Assembly (NCBI GenBank): GCA_001274695.2
Contig: LARU01000002.1
Location: 1,612,001-1,676,000 of the forward strand
DNA length: 64,000 bases
Direction: 5' to 3'
From: Azoarcus sp. PA01
Lineage (GTDB): Bacteria; Pseudomonadota; Gammaproteobacteria; Burkholderiales; Rhodocyclaceae
The position numbers were made by a program, and so were the translations under genes. The notes under the pieces are model-generated. The model was not told where the DNA came from. It was given only the letters and a program-made list of their open reading frames with translations, and made no database searches. The stretch's first letter is position 1. Every line of letters begins with the position of its first letter. Below, one piece after another: positions 10,321 through 19,496 of this stretch.

Positions 10321-10952
10321 GCGCTGAAACCCTCGAGGACGGCCTCGCGGCGCTGGGCCTGCATCTTTCGCCGGCGACGCAGGCGCGGCTCGCCGCGTTC
10401 GCCGCGCTGCTGCAGAAGTGGAACCGCGTGTACAACCTCACGTCGATCCGCGACGCCGGGCAGGTCGTCACGCACCACCTGCTCGATTCGCTCGCGGTGC
10501 TGCCGCATCTCGGCGGCATCGCGACGCTCGCCGACGTCGGCTCGGGGGGCGGGCTGCCGGGCATTCCGCTCGCGCTCGCCGCGCCGGATTGCCATCCCGC
10601 CCTCGCCGTGACGTCGATCGAGACCGTCAACAAGAAAGCGAGCTTCCAGCAGCAGGCGAAGATCGAACTCGGGCTCGCGAACTTCACGGTCGTCAACGAA
10701 CGCGTCGAAAACGTCCGGCCGGACGCAAAGTTCGACGCGGTGATCTCGCGCGCGTTCTCCGAACTGTCGGATTTCGTCGGCCTGACCGCGCACCTCCTGC
10801 GCCCCGGCGGACATTTTCTCGCGATGAAGGGCGTGTATCCTCGCGACGAGATCGGGCGCCTGCCGGCGGGTTTTCGCGTCGTCGAGGTGTGCCCGCTGAC
10901 GGTGCCGGGGCTCGGCGCCGAACGACACCTGATCATCCTCGAAAGGAACTGA
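10317..10952 (+). CDS. rsmG: 16S rRNA (guanine527-N7)-methyltransferase
   Basis: A 211-residue SAM-dependent enzyme (GidB). The motif I region is [15 protein letters not shown], and [13 protein letters not shown] is the family's N-terminal signature. A later block holds [10 protein letters not shown]. The start overlaps the mnmG stop and the stop is followed immediately by the parA start, which indicates one operon. Length is normal for RsmG. Confidence 0.95.
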   Translation: MSAETLEDGLAALGLHLSPATQARLAAFAALLQKWNRVYNLTSIRDAGQVVTHHLLDSLAVLPHLGGIATLADVGSGGGLPGIPLALAAPDCHPALAVTSIETVNKKASFQQQAKIELGLANFTVVNERVENVRPDAKFDAVISRAFSELSDFVGLTAHLLRPGGHFLAMKGVYPRDEIGRLPAGFRVVEVCPLTVPGLGAERHLIILERN

Positions 10953-11723
10953 ATGGCCCGAATCTTCTGCGTTGCAAACCAGAAAGGCGGCGTCGGCAAG
11001 ACGACGACCTGCGTCAACCTCGCCGCCGCGCTCGCCCAGGCCGGCCAGCGCACGCTGCTGATCGACCTCGACCCGCAGGGCAACGCGACGATGGGCAGCG
11101 GCGTCGACAAGCGCGCGGTGACGAAGTCGGTGTACCACGTGCTCGTCGGCCTCGCGACGCTCGACGAAGCGCGCCTCGCGTCGCCGTCGGGCGGCTACGA
11201 CGTGCTGCCGGCGAATCGCGACCTCGCCGGCGCCGAAGTCGAACTCGTCGGCCTCGAACGGCGCGAGAACCGCCTGCGCGACGCGCTGAAGCAGTTCGAT
11301 GCCGACTACGACCTCGTCCTGATCGACTGCCCGCCGTCGCTGTCGATGCTGACGCTGAACGGGCTGTGCGCGGCGCACGGCGTCATCATCCCGATGCAGT
11401 GCGAGTATTTCGCGCTCGAAGGCCTGTCCGACCTCGTCAACACGATCAAGAAAGTGCATTCGAACCTGAATCGCGAGCTGGGCATCACCGGCCTGCTGCG
11501 CGTCATGTTCGATGCGCGCATGACGCTGCAGCAGCAGGTTTCCGCGCAGCTCGAAAGCCATTTCGGCGACAAGGTGTTCCGCGCCATCGTGCCGCGCAAC
11601 GTGCGCCTGGCCGAAGCACCGAGCCACGGCATGCCGGGTGTCGTGTTCGACAAGGCAGCCAAAGGGACGCAGGCCTACATGGCGTTCGCGCAGGAAATGA
11701 TCGAACGGGTGAACGCGCGGTGA
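10953..11723 (+). CDS. parA: chromosome partitioning ATPase ParA (Soj)
   Basis: A 256-residue Walker-type ATPase. It has a deviant Walker A (NQKGGVGKTT), LIDLDPQGNATMGSG, and Walker B LIDCPPSLSML. Without an N-terminal HTH extension it is the short chromosomal Soj-type ParA, which moves ParB-parS complexes of the origin region. It starts directly after the rsmG stop. Candidate parS sites are at 48731 and 49533 in this window. Confidence 0.95.
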   Translation: MARIFCVANQKGGVGKTTTCVNLAAALAQAGQRTLLIDLDPQGNATMGSGVDKRAVTKSVYHVLVGLATLDEARLASPSGGYDVLPANRDLAGAEVELVGLERRENRLRDALKQFDADYDLVLIDCPPSLSMLTLNGLCAAHGVIIPMQCEYFALEGLSDLVNTIKKVHSNLNRELGITGLLRVMFDARMTLQQQVSAQLESHFGDKVFRAIVPRNVRLAEAPSHGMPGVVFDKAAKGTQAYMAFAQEMIERVNAR

Positions 11724-11748
11724 TCCGCTACAAACTCAGGCAAAGCTC

Positions 11749-12618
11749 ATGACCCGATCCAGACTCAAAGGCCTCGGCCGCGGCCTCGACGCGCTGCTCG
11801 CCGGGAACCAGGACGACGACGCCGAGCGCGGCGAGCTGCAGGCGCTCGCGGTCGGCGACCTGCGGCCCGGCAAATACCAGCCGCGCACGCGCATGGATCC
11901 GGGCTCGCTCGAGGAGCTCGCGGCGTCGATCAAGGCGCAGGGTGTGATGCAGCCGATCCTCGTGCGCCCGGTCAATGGCTCGGCGTACGAGATCATCGCC
12001 GGCGAGCGGCGTTGGCGCGCGGCGCAGATCGCCGAGCTCGCCGATGTGCCGTGCCTCGTGCGCGAGATCCCGGACGAAGCGGCGCTGGCGATGTCGCTGA
12101 TCGAGAACATCCAGCGCGAGGACCTCAACCCGCTCGAGGAAGCGGGCGGCATCCAGCGCCTCATCGACGAGTTCGGCATGACGCACCAGCAGGCGGCCGA
12201 TGCGGTCGGGCGTTCGCGGCCGGCGGCGTCGAACCTGCTGCGTCTGCTCAATCTCGCCCGCCCGGTGCAGGAGCTCTTGATGGCCGGCGACATCGACATG
12301 GGCCATGCGCGCGCGATGCTGCCGCTCGACGGCGCCGGCCAGATCCAGCTCGCGAACCACGTCGCGGCGCGCGGGCTGTCGGTGCGCGACACCGAGCGCC
12401 TCGTGCAGCAGACGCTGAATCCGCGGCAGAAGAAGGCCGAGCGCGAGCCCGATCGCGACCTGCTGCGCATCGAAGAGGAAATCGCCGACGTGCTCGGCGC
12501 GACCGTGAAGATCAAGGCGAACAAGAAAGGTGCCGGCGAAGTGACGATCCGTTTCGGCAGCCTCGACCAGCTCGACGGACTGCTCGCGAGCCTCGGCACA
12601 TCGAAGCGGGGCGGGTAG
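11749..12618 (+). CDS. parB: chromosome partitioning protein ParB (Spo0J)
   Basis: A 289-residue parS-binding CTP switch protein. It has the N-terminal GLGRGLDALL signature, the ParB/Srx fold (LRPGKYQPRTRMD, AGERRWRAA), the ENIQREDLNPLEEA box and a helix-turn-helix around HQQAADAVGRSRPAASNLLR, followed by a C-terminal dimer domain. It is 25 bp downstream of parA. Confidence 0.95.
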   Translation: MTRSRLKGLGRGLDALLAGNQDDDAERGELQALAVGDLRPGKYQPRTRMDPGSLEELAASIKAQGVMQPILVRPVNGSAYEIIAGERRWRAAQIAELADVPCLVREIPDEAALAMSLIENIQREDLNPLEEAGGIQRLIDEFGMTHQQAADAVGRSRPAASNLLRLLNLARPVQELLMAGDIDMGHARAMLPLDGAGQIQLANHVAARGLSVRDTERLVQQTLNPRQKKAEREPDRDLLRIEEEIADVLGATVKIKANKKGAGEVTIRFGSLDQLDGLLASLGTSKRGG

Positions 12619-12766
12619 CCTGCGGCGCGGCCGCGCCGGCTCGGGCGGGACACGCATGGATACGGCGCCGCATTGACTTGCTCGCGGCGTGTACCAGAAT
12701 GACATGGGCACGGCTTGCGCTCCGAAGCGGCGGACGGGGACGCCTCGATCGGCAGGGAGGACGGCG

Positions 12767-13515
12767 ATGATTTTCCGGCAGCTCTTCGAACCGCTGTCGA
12801 GCACCTACACTTACCTGCTCGGCTGTGAGGACACCGGCGCGGCCGTGCTGATCGACCCGGTCGTCAATGCGATCGAGCGCGACCTCGCGCTGCTCGCCGA
12901 CCTGCGGCTGCGGCTCGACCTCACGCTCGACACGCACATCCACGCCGACCACATCACTGCGGCGCGTCACCTGAAAGAGCGCGTCGGCAGCCGCATCGCC
13001 GCGCCCGCGATCGACCGGCTGCCGTGCGTCGAGGTGCCGGTCGAAGAAGGCACGCCGGTCGTGGTCGGCAGCGTCGTGCTCCAGCCGCTGCATACCCCGG
13101 GCCACACCGACGGGCATTTCGCGTATGTGTGCGGCGACCGGGTCTTCACCGGCGACGCGCTGCTGATCGACGGCTGCGGCCGCACCGACTTCCAGAGCGG
13201 CGACGCGGCAGCGCTGTACCGCAGCGTGCACGAGAAGCTTTTCACGCTGCCCGACGAGCACCTCGTCTATCGGCGCACGACTACCAGGGCCGCCGCGTGT
13301 CGTCGATCGCGCAGGAGCGCGCGCGCAACCCGCGCCTCGGCGGCGGGCGCACGCTCGACGAGTTCCGGCACATCATGGCCGAACTGAAGCTGCCGTACCC
13401 GAAGTTCATCGACTACGCGGTGCCCGGCAACCGTGAATGCGGCGTCTGTCCTCAAGGCCTGCCCGATGAACTCCAGGCTTACTGCGGACGCATGAGCGAA
13501 AGCCGGCAAGGCTGA
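12767..13515 (+). CDS. ETHE1-like persulfide dioxygenase (MBL fold), frame interrupted once
   Basis: The protein oxidises glutathione persulfide to sulfite. Metal-binding and family motifs are HIHADHITAARHL, HTPGHTDGH, and FTGDALLIDGCGRTDFQSGD, with the C-terminal CGVCPQGL. These follow the ETHE1 order closely, unlike glyoxalase II. The frame breaks at about 13270. In the first frame LPDEHLVY runs into RRTTTRAA. One extra base gives YPAHDYQGRRVSSIAQERARNP, the expected ETHE1 continuation, and a 249-residue product. ATG 12767 has GGGAGG upstream. The catalytic His/Asp of the second half would be lost if the lesion is real. Confidence 0.85.
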
Positions 13516-13693
13516 ATCGTTACCGATGCGCACCCCCCGGCGCCCGGCCGGTGCCGCGCTTGCGCGTGGCGGTGCCGACGTATTCCCCGCTCCACCCGTT
13601 CCTCACCCCTCCCGCCCTCCGCGCACCTCCTGCAGCCCCGGGCGCATTCCGCCGATCGTGGCCGTACTCCTTTTGCTTCGGTTCGAAAAATCC

Positions 13694-13721
13694 TTGACTT
13701 CCCGTCTCCGAAAGCCACAAT
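13694..13721 (+). promoter_or_regulatory. candidate sigma-70 promoter for the RHH regulator gene
   Basis: TTGACT (13694-13699) and CACAAT (13716-13721) are separated by 16 bp, just upstream of the RHH gene at 13752. The match is 5/6 and 4/6 to consensus. It is a visual call only. Confidence 0.4.
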
Positions 13722-13722
13722 A

Positions 13723-13738
13723 CCATCCATGTGGATGG
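13723..13738. promoter_or_regulatory. perfect inverted repeat, candidate operator
   Basis: CCATCCA-TG-TGGATGG is a perfect 7+7 bp palindrome placed between the candidate -10 element and the ribosome site of the RHH regulator. Ribbon-helix-helix proteins bind short palindromes, so autoregulation is plausible (inference). Confidence 0.45.
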
Positions 13739-13751
13739 AGAGGAGATGGTA

Positions 13752-14168
13752 ATGAGCGTACATGAGCTGCGCCCGAAAGGGGGAGAGACGACCGAGAAGA
13801 TCACGATCAATCTCGGCGTCATCGACCTCGGGCAGATCGATCTGTTGGTACAGGAGGGCTTTTATTCGAACCGCACCGACTTCATCCGCACGGCGATCCG
13901 CAACCAGTTGGTCACGCATAACGAAGTGATCCGCAGCACCGTCGCCCGCAAGGCTTTCGTCCTCGGCCTGCAGCACTACACGCGCCGTGATCTCGAAGCG
14001 GTGCAGGCGGCCGGCGAGCGGCTCGACATCCAGGTGCTGGGGCTCGCGAGCATCGCCGCCGACGTGCCGCCCGAACTCGCGCTCGCGACGATCGAATCGA
14101 TCGTCGTGCTCGGCGCGCTGCATGCCAGCGCAGCGGTCAAGGCCGCGCTGGCAGACCGAATCAGGTGA
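13752..14168 (+). CDS. CopG/RHH-family transcriptional regulator
   Basis: A 138-residue protein. Residues about 14-55 (KITINLGVIDLGQIDLLVQ ... RTDFIRTAIRNQL) form a beta-helix-helix RHH DNA-binding unit, followed by a C-terminal region of unknown role (ARKAFVLGLQHYTRRDLEA). ATG 13752 is preferred because AGGAG lies 6 bp upstream; ATG 13746 and GTG 13731 are in frame. The gene lies 32 bp before the PHB depolymerase-like gene, so a role in controlling it and itself is likely (inference). Confidence 0.8.
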   Translation: MSVHELRPKGGETTEKITINLGVIDLGQIDLLVQEGFYSNRTDFIRTAIRNQLVTHNEVIRSTVARKAFVLGLQHYTRRDLEAVQAAGERLDIQVLGLASIAADVPPELALATIESIVVLGALHASAAVKAALADRIR

Positions 14169-14200
14169 CCGCTTTCGCGGTCCGCAAGGAGATTCAATCC

Positions 14201-15559
14201 ATGAATGCCAGACTCAACCCCGATCTGCTCGAAGCCACGCGGCTGACGCGTGCCGGTCAGCTGCTCGAAGCGACCGCGCTGATCCAGCGCGCCCTCGGCG
14301 GGCAGTTTGCGCCGTCGCCTGCCGCGGACGGAGCGGCCACCGCCGGTACGCGGGCCGCGGACCACGCTTCGGAGCCGCCGCTCGAAGGCAGCTGCCGCGT
14401 CATCGACATCGGCCCGTTCGTCGCCGACGCCGAACCGCAGCCCGCGCACCGGAATCAGGCCGAAACGAAAGCGGAAGCCGGCGCGCCGAAGGCCGAAGGT
14501 GTTGTTCCGCCCCTGGCTTCACGCCTGGGTGCTGCGCTGCGCGACAAATTGTTCAAGTTTCGCGGCGCCGTGCCGGCGTTCGAGCCGATCGTCCCGGGCG
14601 CTGCACCCGAAGCGCTGCCGGACGGCGCTCGCTTCATCAGCGGCGCCTACACGAACTCGGCCGGCACGCGCAGCTACAAGCTGTATGTACCGAGCAACTA
14701 TGGCGGCGAGCCGGTGCCGCTGGTCGTCATGCTGCATGGCTGCACGCAGAACCCGGACGATTTCGCCGCCGGCACGCGCATGAACGAGCTTGCCGAGCAG
14801 GCGCCTTGCCTCGTGCTCTATCCGGCCCAGTCGCCCGGGGCGAACGGTTCGAAATGCTGGAACTGGTTCAAGCCTTCGGACCAGCGTGCCGGGCAGGGCG
14901 AGCCGTCGCTGATCGCCGGGATGACGCGCGAAGTCGCCGCCAGCTACAACGTCGATCGGCAACGCATCTACATCGCAGGCCTGTCGGCAGGCGGCGCGAT
15001 GGCGACGACGATGGCGGCGACTTACCCGGATCTGTACGCCGCTGCCGGCATCCATTCGGGCCTGGCGCATGCGGCCGCGCATGATCTGCCGTCGGCGCTC
15101 GCCGCAATGCAGCAGGGAAGCGCGCGCGCGGCCGGTGTTCGGGCGGCGAACGCCGGGACGAGCGGGGACATGCGTCACCCGGTGCCAGTCATCGTTTTCC
15201 ACGGCGACCGCGACACGACGGTTCATCCGCGCAACGGCGAGCAGGTGATCGTGCAGTTCGCGCCAGCGGGCGTGCGTACCGGCTCAGCCGAAGCAGGGTC
15301 GAAGCCGCGGGCGAGCATCGAACGCGGCCAGGTGCCGAACGGGCGTGCCTATACCCGGACGACCTATCATCACCCGAACGGCTCGCCGCACATCGAGCAA
15401 TGGACGGTGCATGGCGCCGGCCACGCGTGGTCCGGCGGCAGCTCGCGCGGTTCCTACACCGACCCGCAGGGCCCGGACGCGGCGAAGGAAATGCTGCGCT
15501 TTTTCCTCGCCCATCCGGCGGGCGGCAAAGCGGCCCCGGAGCCGGGAGGCTGCGCGTAA
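14201..15559 (+). CDS. PHB depolymerase-family esterase (LpqC type)
   Basis: A 452-residue alpha/beta-hydrolase. The nucleophile elbow is GLSAGGAMATTMAATYPDLY. The acid is probably in FHGDRDTTVHPRNGEQV and the His in HGAGHAWSGGSSRGSY, the usual order in the family. VVMLHGCTQNPDDFAAGTRM is the oxyanion-side signature. No signal peptide is visible; a roughly 130-residue Ala-rich N-terminal extension precedes the catalytic domain, so an intracellular PHA-granule enzyme is possible. AAGGAGA precedes ATG 14201. It is probably co-transcribed with the RHH regulator. Confidence 0.85.
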   Translation: MNARLNPDLLEATRLTRAGQLLEATALIQRALGGQFAPSPAADGAATAGTRAADHASEPPLEGSCRVIDIGPFVADAEPQPAHRNQAETKAEAGAPKAEGVVPPLASRLGAALRDKLFKFRGAVPAFEPIVPGAAPEALPDGARFISGAYTNSAGTRSYKLYVPSNYGGEPVPLVVMLHGCTQNPDDFAAGTRMNELAEQAPCLVLYPAQSPGANGSKCWNWFKPSDQRAGQGEPSLIAGMTREVAASYNVDRQRIYIAGLSAGGAMATTMAATYPDLYAAAGIHSGLAHAAAHDLPSALAAMQQGSARAAGVRAANAGTSGDMRHPVPVIVFHGDRDTTVHPRNGEQVIVQFAPAGVRTGSAEAGSKPRASIERGQVPNGRAYTRTTYHHPNGSPHIEQWTVHGAGHAWSGGSSRGSYTDPQGPDAAKEMLRFFLAHPAGGKAAPEPGGCA

Positions 15560-15681
15560 TCGATGCCCGGCGGCCCGTCGCAGGGCCGGCCCGCTGCAGT
15601 CTTGCCATGCAGCGTGCGCGCCGGCAGGACGTTATCGCGACCGGCCCGGCGCGCAGTCGCTGACGCGCGCCGGGCGAATGT

Positions 15682-17220
15682 TCATTCGGTGTCGGCGACT
15701 TCCTGTTTGCGTGGACGGCGACTGCGCGAAGCGGGCTTGCGCGCCGTCTTGGGGACCGTTTCGGTCGTCGCTGCGGGAGCAGGCGATTCCGCAGGAATCG
15801 GGCTTTCGATCGGCGCGCGAGCTTCCGCAGCCGCGTCGGCGAGCGGCGGCACGAGCGCTTCGGTCTTCTTTGCCGCGGGTTTGCGCGCACCGCGTCCCTT
15901 GCGCCGTGCTTCCGGCTCGCGATGCGTTTCGACCGGCAGCGAAGGTCCTTCCGCGACTGCCGCTTCGGCCAGTTCCTGCACCGGGATCATCGCAGCTTCT
16001 TCCGTCCCGATGAGCGGCTGCGCGACGAATGGCTGTGCTTGCGCCGGGCCCGCCGGCGTTTCCGGCTGTGCGGCGTCCTGCGCCAAAGCCGGCATCGCCG
16101 GCTTCACGGCCGGCTTGCGCCCGCCCCGAGTCCGACGCCGCGGTTCGTGCTGCACGGCCGGCTCCTCGACGTGGGGGGCTGCCGTGGCGACGGGTTCGGC
16201 GAGGGCAGGTTCCGCGACGACGAGTTCGGCGGGCTCTTCGGGCGAGGCCGGCACTTCGGGCGAGGCTGGGTCGGCCGGCTTGCGGCTTCCCCGCCCGCGG
16301 CGCGACTCGTGCCGGCCGCTCGCCGTGGGGCGTGCGTCGGGGACGGTCTCGACGACGACCGGCGCAGGTTCCGCTCCTGCGTCCTGCGCTGCAGCGCCTC
16401 CGTTGCTGCGATAGACGTAGGCGCCGGACTTCTCGTCGCGGCCGAATTCGAGCAGGCCGCGCGCCTGCGCTTCTTCGAGCAGGTTGCCGAACGCGCGAAA
16501 ACCGTAGTACGACTCGTTGAAACCGGGTTTGCGGCGCTTGATCGCTTCCTTGAGCATCGACGCCCAGATCTTGCCGCTGTCGCCGCGTTCGGCGACGAGC
16601 GCGTCGAACGTATCGACGGCGAGTTCGATCGCCTGCGTCTTGCGCGCTTCCTGCTCGTCCTTGCGGCTTTTTTCGTCGTCGGGCGAGCGCTTCGCCGCAG
16701 GCTGCGCTTCACGCGTGTCGCGCTTGGCCGCCGCGCGCCGGCTCTCGCGCACCAGATCGTCATAGAAGATGAATTCGTCGCAGTTCGCGATCAGAAGGTC
16801 GGAAGTGGACTGCTTGACGCCGACGCCGATCACCTGTTTCGCGTTCTCGCGCAGCTTCGACACCAGCGGCGAGAAGTCGGAGTCGCCGCTGATGATGACG
16901 AAGGTATCGACGTGGGATTTCGTGTAGCACAGGTCGAGCGCGTCGACGACGAGCCGGATGTCGGCCGAGTTCTTGCCCGACTGACGCACGTGCGGGATCT
17001 CGATCAGCTCGAAGTTCGCTTCGTGCATCGTCGCCTTGAAGCCTTTGTAGCGGTCCCAGTCGCAATACGCTTTCTTGACGACGATGCTGCCTTTGAGCAG
17101 CAGCCGTTCGAGCACGCGCTTGATGTCGAACTTCTCGTAATTGGCGTCGCGCACCCCGAGCGCGACGTTCTCGAAGTCGCAGAACAGCGCCATGCTGGCG
17201 GTTTCGTGCGGTGAGGCCAT
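15682..17220 (-). CDS. NYN-domain / OST-HTH (LOTUS) putative RNase
   Basis: A 512-residue protein. Residues about 8-150 are an NYN (PIN-like) nuclease domain with acidic residues in ALFCDFENVALG, DIRLVVDALDL and FVIISGDSDFSPLV. Residues about 200-270 fit an OST-HTH/LOTUS module (MLKEAIKRRKPGFNESYYGF). The remaining roughly 230 residues are a Pro/Ala/Glu-rich tail with basic patches (RRRTRGGRKPA, GRGARKPAAKK). RNA cleavage or RNA binding is expected from the family; the substrate is unknown. It is divergent from the small gene at 17450. Confidence 0.85.
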   Translation of the reverse strand: MASPHETASMALFCDFENVALGVRDANYEKFDIKRVLERLLLKGSIVVKKAYCDWDRYKGFKATMHEANFELIEIPHVRQSGKNSADIRLVVDALDLCYTKSHVDTFVIISGDSDFSPLVSKLRENAKQVIGVGVKQSTSDLLIANCDEFIFYDDLVRESRRAAAKRDTREAQPAAKRSPDDEKSRKDEQEARKTQAIELAVDTFDALVAERGDSGKIWASMLKEAIKRRKPGFNESYYGFRAFGNLLEEAQARGLLEFGRDEKSGAYVYRSNGGAAAQDAGAEPAPVVVETVPDARPTASGRHESRRGRGSRKPADPASPEVPASPEEPAELVVAEPALAEPVATAAPHVEEPAVQHEPRRRTRGGRKPAVKPAMPALAQDAAQPETPAGPAQAQPFVAQPLIGTEEAAMIPVQELAEAAVAEGPSLPVETHREPEARRKGRGARKPAAKKTEALVPPLADAAAEARAPIESPIPAESPAPAATTETVPKTARKPASRSRRPRKQEVADTE

Positions 17221-17449
17221 GATGTTCTCCAGTGAAGCCCGTGGCGGTACGGTGATAAGCGGCGTTTTCGCGATTATCTCCGAACCAGGCCTGAGCGGTG
17301 ATCCGGCAGGCTTTCCGCGCGATGGATGGGGCGCCCGCGCGGCGGTTGCGCGCGAGCGTCCCGAGCGCGGCCGCGGTGCGACAAGTCGTCTGCAGCGCGG
17401 TCAAACGGCGTGCGCGCCTGCATCGGACGGCGCCCGACTGGAGCGAGGC

Positions 17450-17710
17450 ATGCGGAAACTTTCCGAATACGTCGAGATGGCCGCCACCGAATACCTGCAC
17501 GACACCGGCAGGGTCGAACTCGATCCGCGCTGGATCGCCGAGTTCTTCCAGGACCAGGGCGTGCTCGACGACTATCCGCTGCTCGATCTCGTCGCGTTCC
17601 ATGGGCTCGTGCAGAAAGCGCTCGACGTCAAGTCGGAGCGCGCGAACAAGCAGGCGCGGCGGCACATCGAGAAAGTCATGGAAGTCGTCAGGCGCCGGCG
17701 GCGCAAGTGA
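17450..17710 (+). CDS. small conserved-looking protein of unknown function
   Basis: An 86-residue protein starting MRKLSEYVEMAATEYLHD and ending in a basic tail (VMEVVRRRRRK). It is predicted mostly helical, soluble, with no signal or Cys. ATG 17450 has GAGCGAGG upstream; the frame is open further left without a better start. It is divergent from the NYN/OST-HTH gene and 123 bp before the L,D-transpeptidase. The basic tail hints at nucleic acid contact, which is only a guess. Confidence 0.6.
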   Translation: MRKLSEYVEMAATEYLHDTGRVELDPRWIAEFFQDQGVLDDYPLLDLVAFHGLVQKALDVKSERANKQARRHIEKVMEVVRRRRRK

Positions 17711-17833
17711 CGACCAAAGTCTCGCGAACCCGGGCGGCAAAAAGCGCTCGTAGACGGCTGGAACAAGCACGATAGACTGGCTGGAAAGCGACGCGAACCG
17801 GGTTCATGTCGCGCCAGAAGGAGATGATCCAGG

Positions 17834-19468
17834 GTGAGCCAATCCGGAATATTCGGACTTTTTTCGGTTTTCCTGAGCTGCGTCGCAGGACGCCGGCGCG
17901 CGGCGGTTTTCTGCGTCGCGGTGCTGGGCGCGGGCGCAGCGGCGGCCGAGCCGTTGTGGTTCGACGGCTGGCGGCGGCCTACTGCGCAGGCTTGGCAGGC
18001 CGTCGAGATTCTCGCGACGGCTGCCGACGACGGGCTCGACGCGCGCGATTACGATGCCGAAGGGCTGCGCCGTGCTGTCGCCGATGCGGCCGACGGCTGG
18101 GCGTGGGCAGAGGAGGACGTCGCGCAGCTTGACATCGCGCTGACGGCGGCGATGCGTCGGTACCTGACGGACTTGCGTTTCGGCCGCGTCGACCCGCGCC
18201 AGGTTCACGCGAATTTCGTCGCGCCGGCCGCGGACGGTTTCGACCCCCTCGCCTACCTGTACGCAGCGGTGATCGAACGCCGCCTGCCGGACGCGGTGCG
18301 TGACGCCGCGCCTGTGCTGCCGCTTTACGCGAACGTGCGCGAAGCGCTGCGGCGCTATCGCAGCCTAGCGCGTAATCCGTCCGGAATCGCGCCATGGCTC
18401 GCCACGCTGCCGCGCCCGCCACAACGCAAGCTGGAGCCGGGGCAGGCGTATGCGGGAATGCCGGTCCTCGTGCAGCGGCTGGTCGCACTCGGCGACCTGC
18501 CCGAGGGGACGCCGGCGCCGCTGTACTACGAAGGCGCGGTCGTCGAAGGCGTCAAGGCGTTCCAGCGGCGCCACGGACTCGCCGAGGACGGCGTCGTCGG
18601 CAAAGCGACGCTCGAACAGCTCGACGTGTCGCCGGCCGCGCGAGTGCGGCAGATCGAACTGACGCTGGAGCGCCTGCGCTGGACTCCGCTGCTGCAGGGG
18701 CCGCGCGTGATCGTCGTCAATGTCCCGGAATTCGTGCTGCGGGCTTACGAGGCGCGCGACGGCCGGGTCGAAGTCAAGGCGGCCATGAAAGTCATCGTCG
18801 GCAGTGCGCTCGACACGCGCACGCCGCTTTTCGACGAGGACATGCGCTTCATCGAGTTCAGTCCGTACTGGAACGTCCCGCCATCGATCGCCCGGGCGGA
18901 GACGATCCCGAAGCTGCGCGAAAACGCGGCTTATCTGGACGAGCAGGGCTTCGAATTCGTCGCCGGCGACGGGCAGGTGATCACGACGTTCGCGCCGGAA
19001 TACCTGGACGCGGTGCTGCGCGGCGAGCTGCGCATCCGCCAGCGACCGGGACCGGCGAACGCGCTCGGCGACATCAAGTTCATTTTCCCGAACAACGCGA
19101 ACATCTTCCTGCACCACACTTCGACGCCGCGCCTTTTCGGCAAGGACCGACGCGATTTCAGCCATGGCTGCGTACGCGTCGAAGAGCCGGTGGCGCTGGC
19201 GAGGTTCGTGCTGCAGGATGAACCGGACTGGAGCGAAGAGCGCATCCGCGCGGCGATGACCCAAGGCGTGTCGAAGACGCTGCGGCTTCGCGAACCTTTG
19301 CCGGTGGTCATTGCCTACAGCACGGTCCTGGTCAAAAGTGACGGCCTGGTCTATTTTTTCCGGGACATCTACGGGCACGACAAATTGCTCGATGCCGCCT
19401 TGCGCCAGCCTGCCCGCAGCGCCCAGCCGTCCCTTGCGCAGCACGAAGGGCGCGCAACCCGATACTGA
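17834..19468 (+). CDS. murein L,D-transpeptidase (YcbB/LdtD type)
   Basis: A 544-residue periplasmic enzyme making 3-3 peptidoglycan cross-links. An N-terminal hydrophobic signal is followed by the YcbB scaffold domain. A peptidoglycan-binding repeat then reads VEGVKAFQRRHGLAEDGVVG, followed by a YkuD catalytic domain with HHTSTPRLFGKDRRDFSHGC and VRVEEP, the catalytic Cys in SHGCVRV. The start is GTG 17834. It is followed 28 bp later by a MepK-like peptidase gene, so both act on the cell wall. Confidence 0.92.
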   Translation: MSQSGIFGLFSVFLSCVAGRRRAAVFCVAVLGAGAAAAEPLWFDGWRRPTAQAWQAVEILATAADDGLDARDYDAEGLRRAVADAADGWAWAEEDVAQLDIALTAAMRRYLTDLRFGRVDPRQVHANFVAPAADGFDPLAYLYAAVIERRLPDAVRDAAPVLPLYANVREALRRYRSLARNPSGIAPWLATLPRPPQRKLEPGQAYAGMPVLVQRLVALGDLPEGTPAPLYYEGAVVEGVKAFQRRHGLAEDGVVGKATLEQLDVSPAARVRQIELTLERLRWTPLLQGPRVIVVNVPEFVLRAYEARDGRVEVKAAMKVIVGSALDTRTPLFDEDMRFIEFSPYWNVPPSIARAETIPKLRENAAYLDEQGFEFVAGDGQVITTFAPEYLDAVLRGELRIRQRPGPANALGDIKFIFPNNANIFLHHTSTPRLFGKDRRDFSHGCVRVEEPVALARFVLQDEPDWSEERIRAAMTQGVSKTLRLREPLPVVIAYSTVLVKSDGLVYFFRDIYGHDKLLDAALRQPARSAQPSLAQHEGRATRY

Positions 19469-19496
19469 CATTGACACTGACCCTGGAACTTCGAAG

